From NCBI RefSeq assembly GCF_002135295.1, contig NZ_NEGG01000006.1, forward strand, positions 62,001 to 126,000: DNA of 64,000 bases, written 5' to 3'. Below the pieces are notes generated by a model, which saw nothing but the letters and a program-made list of their open reading frames with translations, did not search any database and was not told the DNA's origin. Positions 54,214 through 62,777 of this stretch are shown piece after piece. The stretch's first letter is position 1; every line of letters starts with the position of its first letter. The position numbers were made by a program, and so were the translations under genes. This DNA is from Acinetobacter sp. ANC 5054. Its GTDB lineage: Bacteria > Pseudomonadota > Gammaproteobacteria > Pseudomonadales > Moraxellaceae.

Positions 54214-55032
54214 CTAATGTGTGGAAGATGGGAAATCGGATTGCGTAAATTCGGTACGTTGTGAGGTCTCTTGCCATACCGATAAAAAGTCAGCGTGTTG
54301 CGGCTGAGTTTGTAAATATTGAATCGTACTTTGAATCATGAGCTGATGATCATTCAACAGTAACTGTCCTTTGAGCAACAGCCAACGTAAATAAATCAAC
54401 CATGTATTCAGCACATCACCCTCACAGTAACTGGTGAGTTCTGTCCATTGTTGTTCACGGACATAGACGGGCACATGATAACCACCATCGCCGCGTTTAC
54501 CGGGAAAACCGAGTAAATGCGCGGCATCATCCAGTTTTTGAAAATGACGACCATGAAACATGGCCATCACATCCATCAAATCCACATGGCGATGATGGTA
54601 ACGATTCTGGTAGTTATTATAGCGCTTTTGCGTATCAATCTCGCCCTGATCGAACAAACTTGGTGCAGATAGTCCGTGATACATACAGCGAAATAAGATC
54701 ACAGGCAAATCAAACTGTGATCCATTCCAACTGACCAAGGTCGGATGACGCTTTTCAAAAATCGAGACGAATTTTTTTAAAATTTCAGCTTCGGTATTGT
54801 CTTCACGGCTAAATGAAAACAGCTTCATGCCCTTTTCATCAATCCAAAGCCCTGAAATACAGACTATTTCATGCAAAGCTAAACGTTGAAAATCAGTGCC
54901 TGATTCTTGTCGACGCAATTTGGTAAGCGCCGCATCTAAATCTGCTTCAGGCAAATCCAGTCCATACAGATGCGCCCCCGACTTTAAGTCTGTCAGTGTT
55001 TCGATATCAAAAATTAAAACAGGTAAACGCAT
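54214..55032 (-). CDS. PolB-like 3'-5' exonuclease
   Basis: 272 aa, DEDDy-type. Exo I FDIETLTD at residues 8-15, Exo II VSWNGSQFDLPV near 99, and Exo III with Y and D in YCEGDVLNTWLIYLRW near 198-205. Belongs to the predicted exonucleases related to the PolB proofreading domain (COG3298 type). Substrate unknown. Lies between cysM and rlmD in one direction. Confidence 0.88.
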   Translation of the reverse strand: MRLPVLIFDIETLTDLKSGAHLYGLDLPEADLDAALTKLRRQESGTDFQRLALHEIVCISGLWIDEKGMKLFSFSREDNTEAEILKKFVSIFEKRHPTLVSWNGSQFDLPVILFRCMYHGLSAPSLFDQGEIDTQKRYNNYQNRYHHRHVDLMDVMAMFHGRHFQKLDDAAHLLGFPGKRGDGGYHVPVYVREQQWTELTSYCEGDVLNTWLIYLRWLLLKGQLLLNDHQLMIQSTIQYLQTQPQHADFLSVWQETSQRTEFTQSDFPSSTH

Positions 55033-55065
55033 CTATACTCACCAGTGTTGGCTTACAACAAAGTA

Positions 55066-55986
55066 TTATTCAGGATCAACAACCGAGAAAAGACCTGTCG
55101 ATAAATAACGGTCACCACGGTCACACACGATGCAGACAATCACCGCATCTGGATTTTCTTCAGCCAATTTCACAGATGCCCAAACTGCACCACCAGAAGA
55201 TGTGCCGGCGCTGATACCTTCAGTACGCGCCAAACGACGTGCTGTTTTTTCCGCTTCAATTTGTGGAATATCCATAATGCGATCAACGCGAGATGGATCA
55301 AAAATGGTTGGCAAATATTCTTTGGGCCAACGACGAATACCCGCAATATTTGAGCCTTCAGAAGGTTGTAAACCGACAATTTGAATGTCAGGATTTTGTT
55401 CTTTTAAGTATTTTGAAATACCCATGATGGTACCCGTCGTCCCCATTGAACTGACAAAGTGGGTAATTTTGCCACCAGTCTGTTTCCAAATTTCAGGACC
55501 CGTTGTCAAATAATGTGCTTCTGAATTATCTGGATTACCAAATTGGTTAAGTACTAGGCCAACACCATCTTTTTGCATTTGCGCAGCCATATCGCGCGCT
55601 TCTTCCATGCTTGCAGATTCAATGAGTTCAGCACCATAGGCACGCATCGCATCTTTACGTTCTTGACTTGAGCTGGCTGGCATAATGAGCTTCATTTTAT
55701 AGCCACGCATCGCTGCAACCATCGCTAACGCGATCCCTGTATTTCCGCTCGTCGCTTCAATTAACGTATCACCCGGCTTAATTTGACCACGCTTTTCAGC
55801 TTGCATAATCATGTTGTATGCAGGACGGTCTTTAACCGAACCCGCTGGGTTATTGCCTTCTAACTTGGCTAATACTGTCGCTTGAGTGTGACTTGCTAGA
55901 CGCTGTAAACGCACTAACGGCGTATTGCCGACGTAATGGTCTAATAAAAAATCGTCTGCTTGAAAATCAGGGGTTGTGTTACTCAT
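55066..55986 (-). CDS. cysM: Cysteine synthase B
   Basis: 306-aa PLP enzyme making cysteine (or S-sulfocysteine) from O-acetylserine. PLP lysine in KLEGNNPAGSVKDRPAYNMI near residue 45, TSGNTG phosphate loop near 71, and MGTTGTIMGIS near 170. Class II features favour CysM over CysK. ATG 55986 with AGG 8 nt upstream; a GTG three codons earlier is less likely. The leader contains a small palindrome. Confidence 0.93.
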   Translation of the reverse strand: MSNTTPDFQADDFLLDHYVGNTPLVRLQRLASHTQATVLAKLEGNNPAGSVKDRPAYNMIMQAEKRGQIKPGDTLIEATSGNTGIALAMVAAMRGYKMKLIMPASSSQERKDAMRAYGAELIESASMEEARDMAAQMQKDGVGLVLNQFGNPDNSEAHYLTTGPEIWKQTGGKITHFVSSMGTTGTIMGISKYLKEQNPDIQIVGLQPSEGSNIAGIRRWPKEYLPTIFDPSRVDRIMDIPQIEAEKTARRLARTEGISAGTSSGGAVWASVKLAEENPDAVIVCIVCDRGDRYLSTGLFSVVDPE

Positions 55987-55991
55987 TATGT

Positions 55992-56009
55992 GCACCTATA
56001 TCGAGGTGC
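55992..56009. promoter_or_regulatory. Palindrome overlapping cysM ribosome site
   Basis: GCACCT and AGGTGC separated by 6 bp, six bp upstream of the cysM ATG. The right arm contains the AGG ribosome site on the minus strand, so a hairpin could hide it. Possible operator or translational control; not supported further. Confidence 0.35.
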
Positions 56010-56139
56010 GCCTATTGTATGAAAAAATGCCTTTGCCTGCACCCATTTGACAGGCTTTTTCGTGAAAGTGATTAAAGCGCAATCAGTTTTAAATAAACCA
56101 TGCTAATATTCGGGGCATAAGGAATAAACTGCTTAAACC

Positions 56140-58947
56140 ATGTCAAATATCAACAAAAAGCTTTTTAAACGCCTACACTTAAATCATGCCTATGGTCAGT
56201 TGATTGCACTTATTTTTGTGCCAATCACTATTTTGGCCTGTGTGGGTGCAGCGTTGGTAATGACTGAAACCTCAAATGCGTCGAAAGCACAGCAACGTCA
56301 AATGGCGGTTGCAATCTTGACGCGTTATCAACCAACGGCCGAAGCTGCGGTAGATTTGCTCAATCATTATCCTTGGCAATTTGACCAAGCACGTAATGCC
56401 ATGCAAAACATGCTGAACGAAAAGCATTTAATCCGTGCAGCCATTTTAGATCCAACAGGAAAAGATCGACTCAGTATCGGTTATCAGGATCAAGATATTT
56501 GGCCCAACATTGATGGCAAAAATTCCTTTGTCGGTCCTATTGCCCATAATAATAATCACGTTTATGCCATTAAAATAACAGATGCAAATCAATCACCTGC
56601 TTGGTTGACCATTGAACTCGACAATCAACCCCTACAAATCGCCCGTTACCGTGTATTAATCGTATTGATTGCCACTGGGCTATTGACCTTATTGTTATTG
56701 TTACTGTGTCTGAATTTTTACTCGCGTCGTTGGATTGCGCCAATGTACGAAATTCGCATGCAGTTACAACGATTAAATGCAGATACGCTTGATCAACACA
56801 TGATCATTAACAGTACGGGTGAGCTGCGCTTGTTACAGCGAGATATCGCCAATGTGGTGAAGCGTCTGCATTTTAGTTTTTTAGAATTACGCGAACATAC
56901 CGAACAAACTGAAGATGATTTGCGCAGAACTTTAGACACCCTTGAAGTGCAGAACATCACTTATCGTCAAGCGCGTGACCAAGCGATTCATGCCAATCAG
57001 TCCAAATCTGTTTTCTTGGCCAATATCTCGCATGAATTACGTACACCACTCAACAGTATTGATGGATTTATTCATCTTTTACTGCGTCAGGGCAATCTAA
57101 GCAATGAGCAGAATTTATATCTGCAAACGATTCGTAAATCTTCTGCGCATCTACTGGCATTAATCAATGACGTTTTAGACTTCTCTAAAATTGATGCTGG
57201 AAAATTGGAACTTGAAACTGCGCCCTTTGATTTAGAAGAAGCGGTGTTTGATGTCATGGATATGCTGTCTCCATTGGCAGCTCAGAAGCACATCGACATG
57301 ACCTTCTACTATGCGGATAATGTCCCGAAATTTGTGGTTGGTGATGCACTGCGCTTTAAGCAAATTTTGACCAACTTAATTTCCAATGCCATTAAATTTA
57401 CACCTGATGGTGAAATTATTGTGCGCGTGCGCATGGAACATGACGATATTGGGCAATGCCTACTGCATTTCAGTGTACAAGACAGTGGTATTGGCTTAAG
57501 TGGTACAGACCGTAAAAAACTGTTTGAGTCTTTCTCGCAAGGTGATGCTTCTGTGACCCGCCAATTTGGTGGTACTGGACTGGGGCTTGCGATTTCAAAG
57601 CAATTGGTCAGTCTGATGCATGGTCAAATTGGCTTTGAAGATAACCAAGAACGTGCACCTACAGAAAAAGGCTCAACTTTCTGGTTTACTGCACGCTTTG
57701 TTGTCGATGATGAAATTGAAATTGTGCATCCTCAATTTAGTAATCTGCAAGTCGTGTCTTATCTTGCACATCCAGCCACAGCCAATGTATTGCGCCATTA
57801 TCTTGAAGACTATGATGTCGACCATATCGAAACGCAGTCGATCTTGGATTTGTTCAGCCGACTGAAGCAGTTAAACACAGATGAAAATACGTGGCTGATT
57901 GTCGACCATAGCGGTGATTCAGAAGCCTTATTGAAAGAAATTCGTACTCGTTATAGCGGCAATTTGGCAGTATATGGCTATCAAATGATGCTTGATCCGA
58001 ACATGTTGAACGAGTTCCGAGCACGCCCACTGCATCAACCACTGAGCCGTACCGCTTTGATTCAACTACTCAGCAATGAGCCATGGTTTGCGCAAGAACA
58101 ACATGAAGAATTTAATGGTCAAGGTCTCCATGTTTTAGCTGTGGATGACCATTTACCAAATTTAATTGTACTTGAAGCATTATTGTCTGAACTCAATGTT
58201 AAAACCACCAAAGCGCTAAGTGGTCAAGAAGCCATTGAAATCATTCAAAGCCAGCATGAACAAAACCTTGCAGCCTTTGATCTTGTGTTCATGGACATTC
58301 AAATGCCCGTCATGTCGGGTATTGATACCACTCGTGCAATTCGTTCATTGGAATCAACCTTTGAAGACCATAAGCGTCTGCCGATTATTGCCTTGACCGC
58401 GCATGCACTGTCGGATGAAAAACAAAAACTGCTACAAAGTGGTATGGATGACTATGTCACCAAGCCAATTCAAATGGAACAGATTATCCAAATTCTGACC
58501 CAGTGGACCACTGAAAACTTCAAAAAAGCCCAAGTACTTGAACGCAGCACTGTGATTGAAGCACTTGAACCGAGCATTTTAGATTGGCAGCAAAGTTTAC
58601 AATTGGCTGCCAATAAAGAAGATCTGGCTGTCGATTTATTAAAAATGTTGGTCGATAGCTTCGAACAAGAATTGAATGAAATGGCACAATTGATTGAGGA
58701 CGAAGATTTTCCACAATTAGAACATGTGCTGCATCGTTTGTATGGTGCAACTCGCTATGTTGGTGCACCAACACTACAAGAAGTTTCGGGTAATTTTGAG
58801 CAATTTGTCTCAACTTTACGTAAAGAGCGCCGCAAAGCCGATGAAGGCTTTGTACAAGAAACCTTAAAACGTTTTGATGAATTAAAAGATGTGATGGTTC
58901 AGGTTGAACATGCGGCACAGCAAATTTTATTCAAACAAAATAACTAA
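56140..58947 (+). CDS. gacS: GacS/BarA-type hybrid sensor kinase
   Basis: 935 aa. Two membrane helices (about 19-40 and 172-193) around a periplasmic sensor, HAMP, then HisKA ANISHELRTPLNSIDGF near residue 295, HATPase with NLISNAIKF and GTGLGLAISKQL, a receiver domain with phosphoacceptor Asp in VFMDIQMPVMSG near 710-720, and a C-terminal HPt with the histidine in VLHRLYGATRYVG near 865. This is the layout of GacS, which acts through GacA. gacA is not in this window. Located next to cysM, divergent. Confidence 0.92.
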   Translation: MSNINKKLFKRLHLNHAYGQLIALIFVPITILACVGAALVMTETSNASKAQQRQMAVAILTRYQPTAEAAVDLLNHYPWQFDQARNAMQNMLNEKHLIRAAILDPTGKDRLSIGYQDQDIWPNIDGKNSFVGPIAHNNNHVYAIKITDANQSPAWLTIELDNQPLQIARYRVLIVLIATGLLTLLLLLLCLNFYSRRWIAPMYEIRMQLQRLNADTLDQHMIINSTGELRLLQRDIANVVKRLHFSFLELREHTEQTEDDLRRTLDTLEVQNITYRQARDQAIHANQSKSVFLANISHELRTPLNSIDGFIHLLLRQGNLSNEQNLYLQTIRKSSAHLLALINDVLDFSKIDAGKLELETAPFDLEEAVFDVMDMLSPLAAQKHIDMTFYYADNVPKFVVGDALRFKQILTNLISNAIKFTPDGEIIVRVRMEHDDIGQCLLHFSVQDSGIGLSGTDRKKLFESFSQGDASVTRQFGGTGLGLAISKQLVSLMHGQIGFEDNQERAPTEKGSTFWFTARFVVDDEIEIVHPQFSNLQVVSYLAHPATANVLRHYLEDYDVDHIETQSILDLFSRLKQLNTDENTWLIVDHSGDSEALLKEIRTRYSGNLAVYGYQMMLDPNMLNEFRARPLHQPLSRTALIQLLSNEPWFAQEQHEEFNGQGLHVLAVDDHLPNLIVLEALLSELNVKTTKALSGQEAIEIIQSQHEQNLAAFDLVFMDIQMPVMSGIDTTRAIRSLESTFEDHKRLPIIALTAHALSDEKQKLLQSGMDDYVTKPIQMEQIIQILTQWTTENFKKAQVLERSTVIEALEPSILDWQQSLQLAANKEDLAVDLLKMLVDSFEQELNEMAQLIEDEDFPQLEHVLHRLYGATRYVGAPTLQEVSGNFEQFVSTLRKERRKADEGFVQETLKRFDELKDVMVQVEHAAQQILFKQNN

Positions 58948-59057
58948 GATTGAGATGACAAAAGTCAGCGTCGTCCACCTTCTGAAGTGACTGCGCTGTC
59001 ATCTATCCAGCAAGCCTACATGCTATGCTCGGCACAGAAACAACAAGAGTAAATTCC

Positions 59058-59846
59058 ATGGCGTTATTACGTGTAGAAAAAAATAATGGTATTGCAACGG
59101 TTTACCTCAACCGTCCAGATAAGCGTAATGCAATGAGCTTTGCATTGTTAAAAGAGCTGGTCAGCACCGCTGAAAAACTGAAAAAAGATCGAAGTTTAAG
59201 ATGTGTCATTTTAACGGGTGAAGCACAGGTATTCAGTGCAGGTATTGACTTAGCCGACCTCAACAATCCGAAAAATAGAGCCTATGCCGCTTGGGAACTT
59301 ATAAAACCTGGTCAAAGTCTATTTCAAAAAGCTTTTCTCATTTGGCAACAACTTCCTGTACCAGTGATTGCAGCACTTGAAGGTTTTTGTTTTGGCGCGG
59401 GGATGCAATTGGCACTTGCAGCTGATATTCGAATTGCCCATCCGAAAACGCAAATGTCGATTATGGAAAGCCGTTGGGGTTTAGTCCCAGATATGGGCTT
59501 AACTCGCTCGCTCAAGGGTGTTATTGGACTGGATCTAGCCAAAGAATTGACTCTGACTGCGCGTATTTTCGATGCTGAATATGCCAAAGACATAGGCTTA
59601 GTGACACATTTAAGTGAGCAACCCTTAGTCCAAGCACAACAACTTGCCGAAGAACTAAGTCAACGTTCTCCAGATGCTTTAGCTGCTGCCAAACAGGTGC
59701 TTGATGCAATGGAACATCGTCCAAAGCATTCGCTTCGTTTGGAAAAAATTTGGCAACTTAAATTGTTACTGGGCAAAAATAGCCAATTGGCACGTAAAAA
59801 AGACAAGAACCCTGAGGTTCAATTTTTACCGCGCCAATATAAGTAA
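59058..59846 (+). CDS. Enoyl-CoA hydratase/isomerase family (crotonase) protein
   Basis: 262 aa. NRPDKRNAMSFALL near residue 16 and FSAGIDLADL near 62 form the oxyanion hole and CoA site. GFCFGAGMQLALAADIRIA near 112-130 and SRWGLVPDMG near 140. ATG 59058 has AAGAG 8 nt upstream; an earlier start at 59025 adds 11 atypical residues. The exact acyl-CoA substrate is unknown. Lies close upstream of the dehydrogenase gene. Confidence 0.9.
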   Translation: MALLRVEKNNGIATVYLNRPDKRNAMSFALLKELVSTAEKLKKDRSLRCVILTGEAQVFSAGIDLADLNNPKNRAYAAWELIKPGQSLFQKAFLIWQQLPVPVIAALEGFCFGAGMQLALAADIRIAHPKTQMSIMESRWGLVPDMGLTRSLKGVIGLDLAKELTLTARIFDAEYAKDIGLVTHLSEQPLVQAQQLAEELSQRSPDALAAAKQVLDAMEHRPKHSLRLEKIWQLKLLLGKNSQLARKKDKNPEVQFLPRQYK

Positions 59847-59879
59847 ACTAGCATTAAGCAAATAGATTGAGTAGCGCAT

Positions 59880-60749
59880 ATGGCTTTTGATCGTAATACA
59901 AAAATTGCATTTCTTGGCATGGGATTAATGGGCAGCCGTATGGCAACTCGTCTGATTCAAGCGGGTTTTGAAGTGGCTGTATGGAATCGCACGGCTGCTG
60001 CCTGCGATGAATTGGTAACCATTGGCGCGACAGCGCTTAAGCTTGAACAGATTGCAGATTATCCTGTGATTCTGTCTTGCTTAGCCGATGATCATGCGGT
60101 CAATGCGGTATATCAACAGATTGCAACTTTTCTTCAAGCTGGACAAATTTGGGTGGATTTTTCCAGCTTATCTGTCAAGCAAAGCTTGCAATTGGCAACG
60201 CAAGCGCAAGCCCAAAATGTCACTTGGATTGATTCCCCTGTTTCAGGCGGAACTGCTGGTGCTGAACAAGGTACATTGGTAATTTTTGCTGGTGGTGATG
60301 CACAAACTATTGAAGATTTAAACCTGATTTATAATGTGCTTTCGCAGCGTGTAACACGTATGGGTGACAGTGGTACTGGTCAAGCAACCAAAATTTGTAA
60401 TCAATTGATCGTTGCTGCCAACAGCACCTTAATTGCTGAAGCTGTGGCCTTGGCATCCGAAGCAGGTGTGGATACACGTTTACTTGCACCTGCCCTTGCA
60501 GGCGGTTTTGCAGACTCAAAACCCTTCCAAATTTTAACGCCGCGCATGGCAACACATCAATTTGAACCCGTACAGTGGAAAGTTCAAACCTTATCTAAAG
60601 ATTTAAATAATGCTGTGCAATTGGCAGCGCAATTTAATTTAAATATACCTGTGGCGAGTTTGGCCCTTGCACAATTGAAAGCACACCAAGACAATGGTTT
60701 TGCTGACAAGGATTTAGCGACGGTAATTCAACATGTTGAAAAAAGCTAA
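59880..60749 (+). CDS. NAD(P)-dependent dehydrogenase, 3-hydroxyisobutyrate/tartronate semialdehyde type
   Basis: 289 aa. Rossmann motif IAFLGMGLMGSRMATRLI at residues 9-25, substrate loop DSPVSGGTAGAEQGTL near 120, and catalytic lysine region GQATKICNQLIVAANSTLIAEA near 165-185. Followed by a hydroxypyruvate isomerase-like gene, which suggests glyoxylate/tartronate semialdehyde metabolism rather than valine breakdown. Confidence 0.88.
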   Translation: MAFDRNTKIAFLGMGLMGSRMATRLIQAGFEVAVWNRTAAACDELVTIGATALKLEQIADYPVILSCLADDHAVNAVYQQIATFLQAGQIWVDFSSLSVKQSLQLATQAQAQNVTWIDSPVSGGTAGAEQGTLVIFAGGDAQTIEDLNLIYNVLSQRVTRMGDSGTGQATKICNQLIVAANSTLIAEAVALASEAGVDTRLLAPALAGGFADSKPFQILTPRMATHQFEPVQWKVQTLSKDLNNAVQLAAQFNLNIPVASLALAQLKAHQDNGFADKDLATVIQHVEKS

Positions 60750-60791
60750 CATCCGTTATATTCAATTTAAATTGCTACAAGGAAGATCTGC

Positions 60792-61574
60792 ATGATTCAG
60801 CTCGCGGTTAATTTATCCATGATTTTTACTGAAGTACCGTTACTAGAACGCTTTGCTTTAGCACGCCAACATGGATTTAGTCATATAGAAATTCAGTTTC
60901 CATATGAACTTAGTATCGAGCAGATTCAAACCCAACTCACCGTTAACGATTTGACCCTGTGCTTAATTAATGTGCCTGCGGGTGATTTAATGCAAGGTGG
61001 AGATGGGCTTGCAGGCGTGCCAGGTCGTGAAAATGAATTTCATCAAGCATTGGAATTGTGCATCCGTTATGCCACAGCCTTAAATGTACCAAGTGTGAAT
61101 ATTTTGGCAGGTAAACAACCGCACGATGCCGATCTACTGCCTTGCTTAAATACCTTATCGACCAACTTAAAATTGGCATGTCACATGCTGTCTGAACATC
61201 ATATTCAGCCTGTATTTGAAATGATCAACGGTACGGATATGCCGCGCTTTTTAGTGCAGAACATTGCACAAGCGCAGGAAATGTTAGAAGCAGTACAGCA
61301 TCCACTATTGAAAATGCAATATGACTGCTACCACATGGCCATGATGGGTGAAGATATTTTGAGTAGCTTAGCTGAAAATATCCAAGACATTGGGCATATA
61401 CAATTTGCAGATTGTCCGGGACGTCATGAACCTGATTCAGCACAAATTGCATTTGCAGATATTTTCAAATGGCTCAATCACAGCGATTATGCAGGTTATG
61501 TCGCTGCGGAGTATCGACCACGAACCAATTCATCGCATTCTTTTGCGTGGAAAGACAAATACTTCCCTAATTAA
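60792..61574 (+). CDS. hyi: Hydroxypyruvate isomerase family protein
   Basis: 260 aa TIM-barrel. Metal-site motifs: FEMINGTDMPRF near residue 140, MQYDCYHMAMMGED near 178 and QFADCPGRHEPD near 203, with the family end GYVAAEYRP. Interconverts hydroxypyruvate and tartronate semialdehyde. The neighbouring dehydrogenase would reduce the product to glycerate. Symbol is a family name; activity inferred. Confidence 0.85.
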   Translation: MIQLAVNLSMIFTEVPLLERFALARQHGFSHIEIQFPYELSIEQIQTQLTVNDLTLCLINVPAGDLMQGGDGLAGVPGRENEFHQALELCIRYATALNVPSVNILAGKQPHDADLLPCLNTLSTNLKLACHMLSEHHIQPVFEMINGTDMPRFLVQNIAQAQEMLEAVQHPLLKMQYDCYHMAMMGEDILSSLAENIQDIGHIQFADCPGRHEPDSAQIAFADIFKWLNHSDYAGYVAAEYRPRTNSSHSFAWKDKYFPN

Positions 61575-61662
61575 GCCCTTGAACTCAAGCGAGTTGATTT
61601 GAAATTCATCAACAAAACGGCTATATTAGAACATGTAAAATTGTCAGGAAATCATACCCTCT

Positions 61663-62055
61663 ATGAATTTAGAACCATCGCCCAGCGCTTCTAATTCTCA
61701 CGATCTCGCAAATATCAAAGATGTACAAGCTTGTTTAGCTGTTGTACGTGAAGCACTTGAAGATGTAAAAGCCAAAGATATTGTTGAACTTGATATCAAA
61801 GCAATCAGCAATGTCGCAGATGCGATTGTAATTGCGAGCGGTACTTCAACTCGTCACATTAAGTCTCTTGCAGACAACGTGGCAGAAGAAGCACGTAAAG
61901 CTGGATTCCGCCCGATTGGCGTTGAAGGTGAACGTGATGCAGAATGGATCCTGATTGATCTCGGTTTTGTAGTGGTACATGTGATGTTACCTACAGCACG
62001 TAAATTCTATGATCTAGAAAGCTTATGGCGTACAGCTCCAGAAACTGTAGCTTAA
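61663..62055 (+). CDS. rsfS: Ribosomal silencing factor
   Basis: 130 aa. Binds 50S protein uL14 and blocks subunit joining in starvation. Hallmarks: ADAIVIASGTSTRHIKSLAD near residue 48, GVEGERDAEWILIDLGFVVVHVMLP near 85-110, and YDLESLW at the end. N-terminal extension of about 20 residues over the minimal family. Strong terminator follows. Confidence 0.95.
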   Translation: MNLEPSPSASNSHDLANIKDVQACLAVVREALEDVKAKDIVELDIKAISNVADAIVIASGTSTRHIKSLADNVAEEARKAGFRPIGVEGERDAEWILIDLGFVVVHVMLPTARKFYDLESLWRTAPETVA

Positions 62056-62062
62056 GCTTCCA

Positions 62063-62095
62063 GAAAAAAGCGACCTAAATAGGTCGCTTTTTTTA
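62063..62095 (+). terminator. Terminator after rsfS
   Basis: Stem AAAGCGACCT / AGGTCGCTTT with loop AAAT, then T run, 8 bp after the rsfS stop. Confidence 0.88.
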
Positions 62096-62145
62096 TGAGC
62101 TTTAATCTATCCTTAAAATGTCTTTTCTCACTTCAATCTTTTTCA

Positions 62146-62763
62146 TTAGAGCAATTGATGTAAGTCGACATCTGGAAAATTGGCTTTAATTTTTAGCTTA
62201 GTTTGCGCATAGACTTGGTCTGCGCGCATTGGCCCATAAAAATCACAAAAGACCTCATAAATACTGGTCAACACTTGCGCATAACGAGTCAAAGGTAAAA
62301 ATTCCACAAAACTGGCACTATTAATTTGTGCATTGGCAGCTATCGCTAGCCCCATCTCTTCCAGCTGAGTAATGACCTCAGCCCTAAAATCTGCTTGATC
62401 TGGCGTTTTAACCAACTGCAAGACATCATCTGTAAATGCTAAAAATGCATCACTGATATCCGCTGAAATCAACTCTACTACTTTTGCCTGTTGCTGGGGT
62501 TGTTCGCTGCGCATCAACACCTGCTTTTCTAGGCTTGAAAGTTCAAACAATACTTGTTTCAACATCTCTTTACGATAAAGCCGCAGCTCATCTGTAGTAC
62601 AAATATCATTTAAAAAGCGATTTAATACAAACGCAGGTTGCGTGCTGTATTGCTGCTCCCAATGTTGTAATGCGCCTTGTAACATCGAACCATCTAGGAA
62701 TTGCTCTAAGCCTTTTTCTAAAGCTGAACGGCGTTGTGCGATGTTTAACAATTCTGTGGTCAT
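62146..62763 (-). CDS. Unknown conserved protein, 205 aa
   Basis: No domain recognised. Predicted all-helical, soluble, with LQGALQHWEQQYSTQPAFVLNRFLND in the first third and TSIYEVFCDFYGPMRADQVYAQ near the C-terminus. The gene follows amt by 14 bp on the same strand, so it is probably co-transcribed and may serve nitrogen metabolism, but no sequence feature shows this. Confidence 0.7.
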   Translation of the reverse strand: MTTELLNIAQRRSALEKGLEQFLDGSMLQGALQHWEQQYSTQPAFVLNRFLNDICTTDELRLYRKEMLKQVLFELSSLEKQVLMRSEQPQQQAKVVELISADISDAFLAFTDDVLQLVKTPDQADFRAEVITQLEEMGLAIAANAQINSASFVEFLPLTRYAQVLTSIYEVFCDFYGPMRADQVYAQTKLKIKANFPDVDLHQLL

Positions 62764-62777
62764 GGACTCCGCTCCTA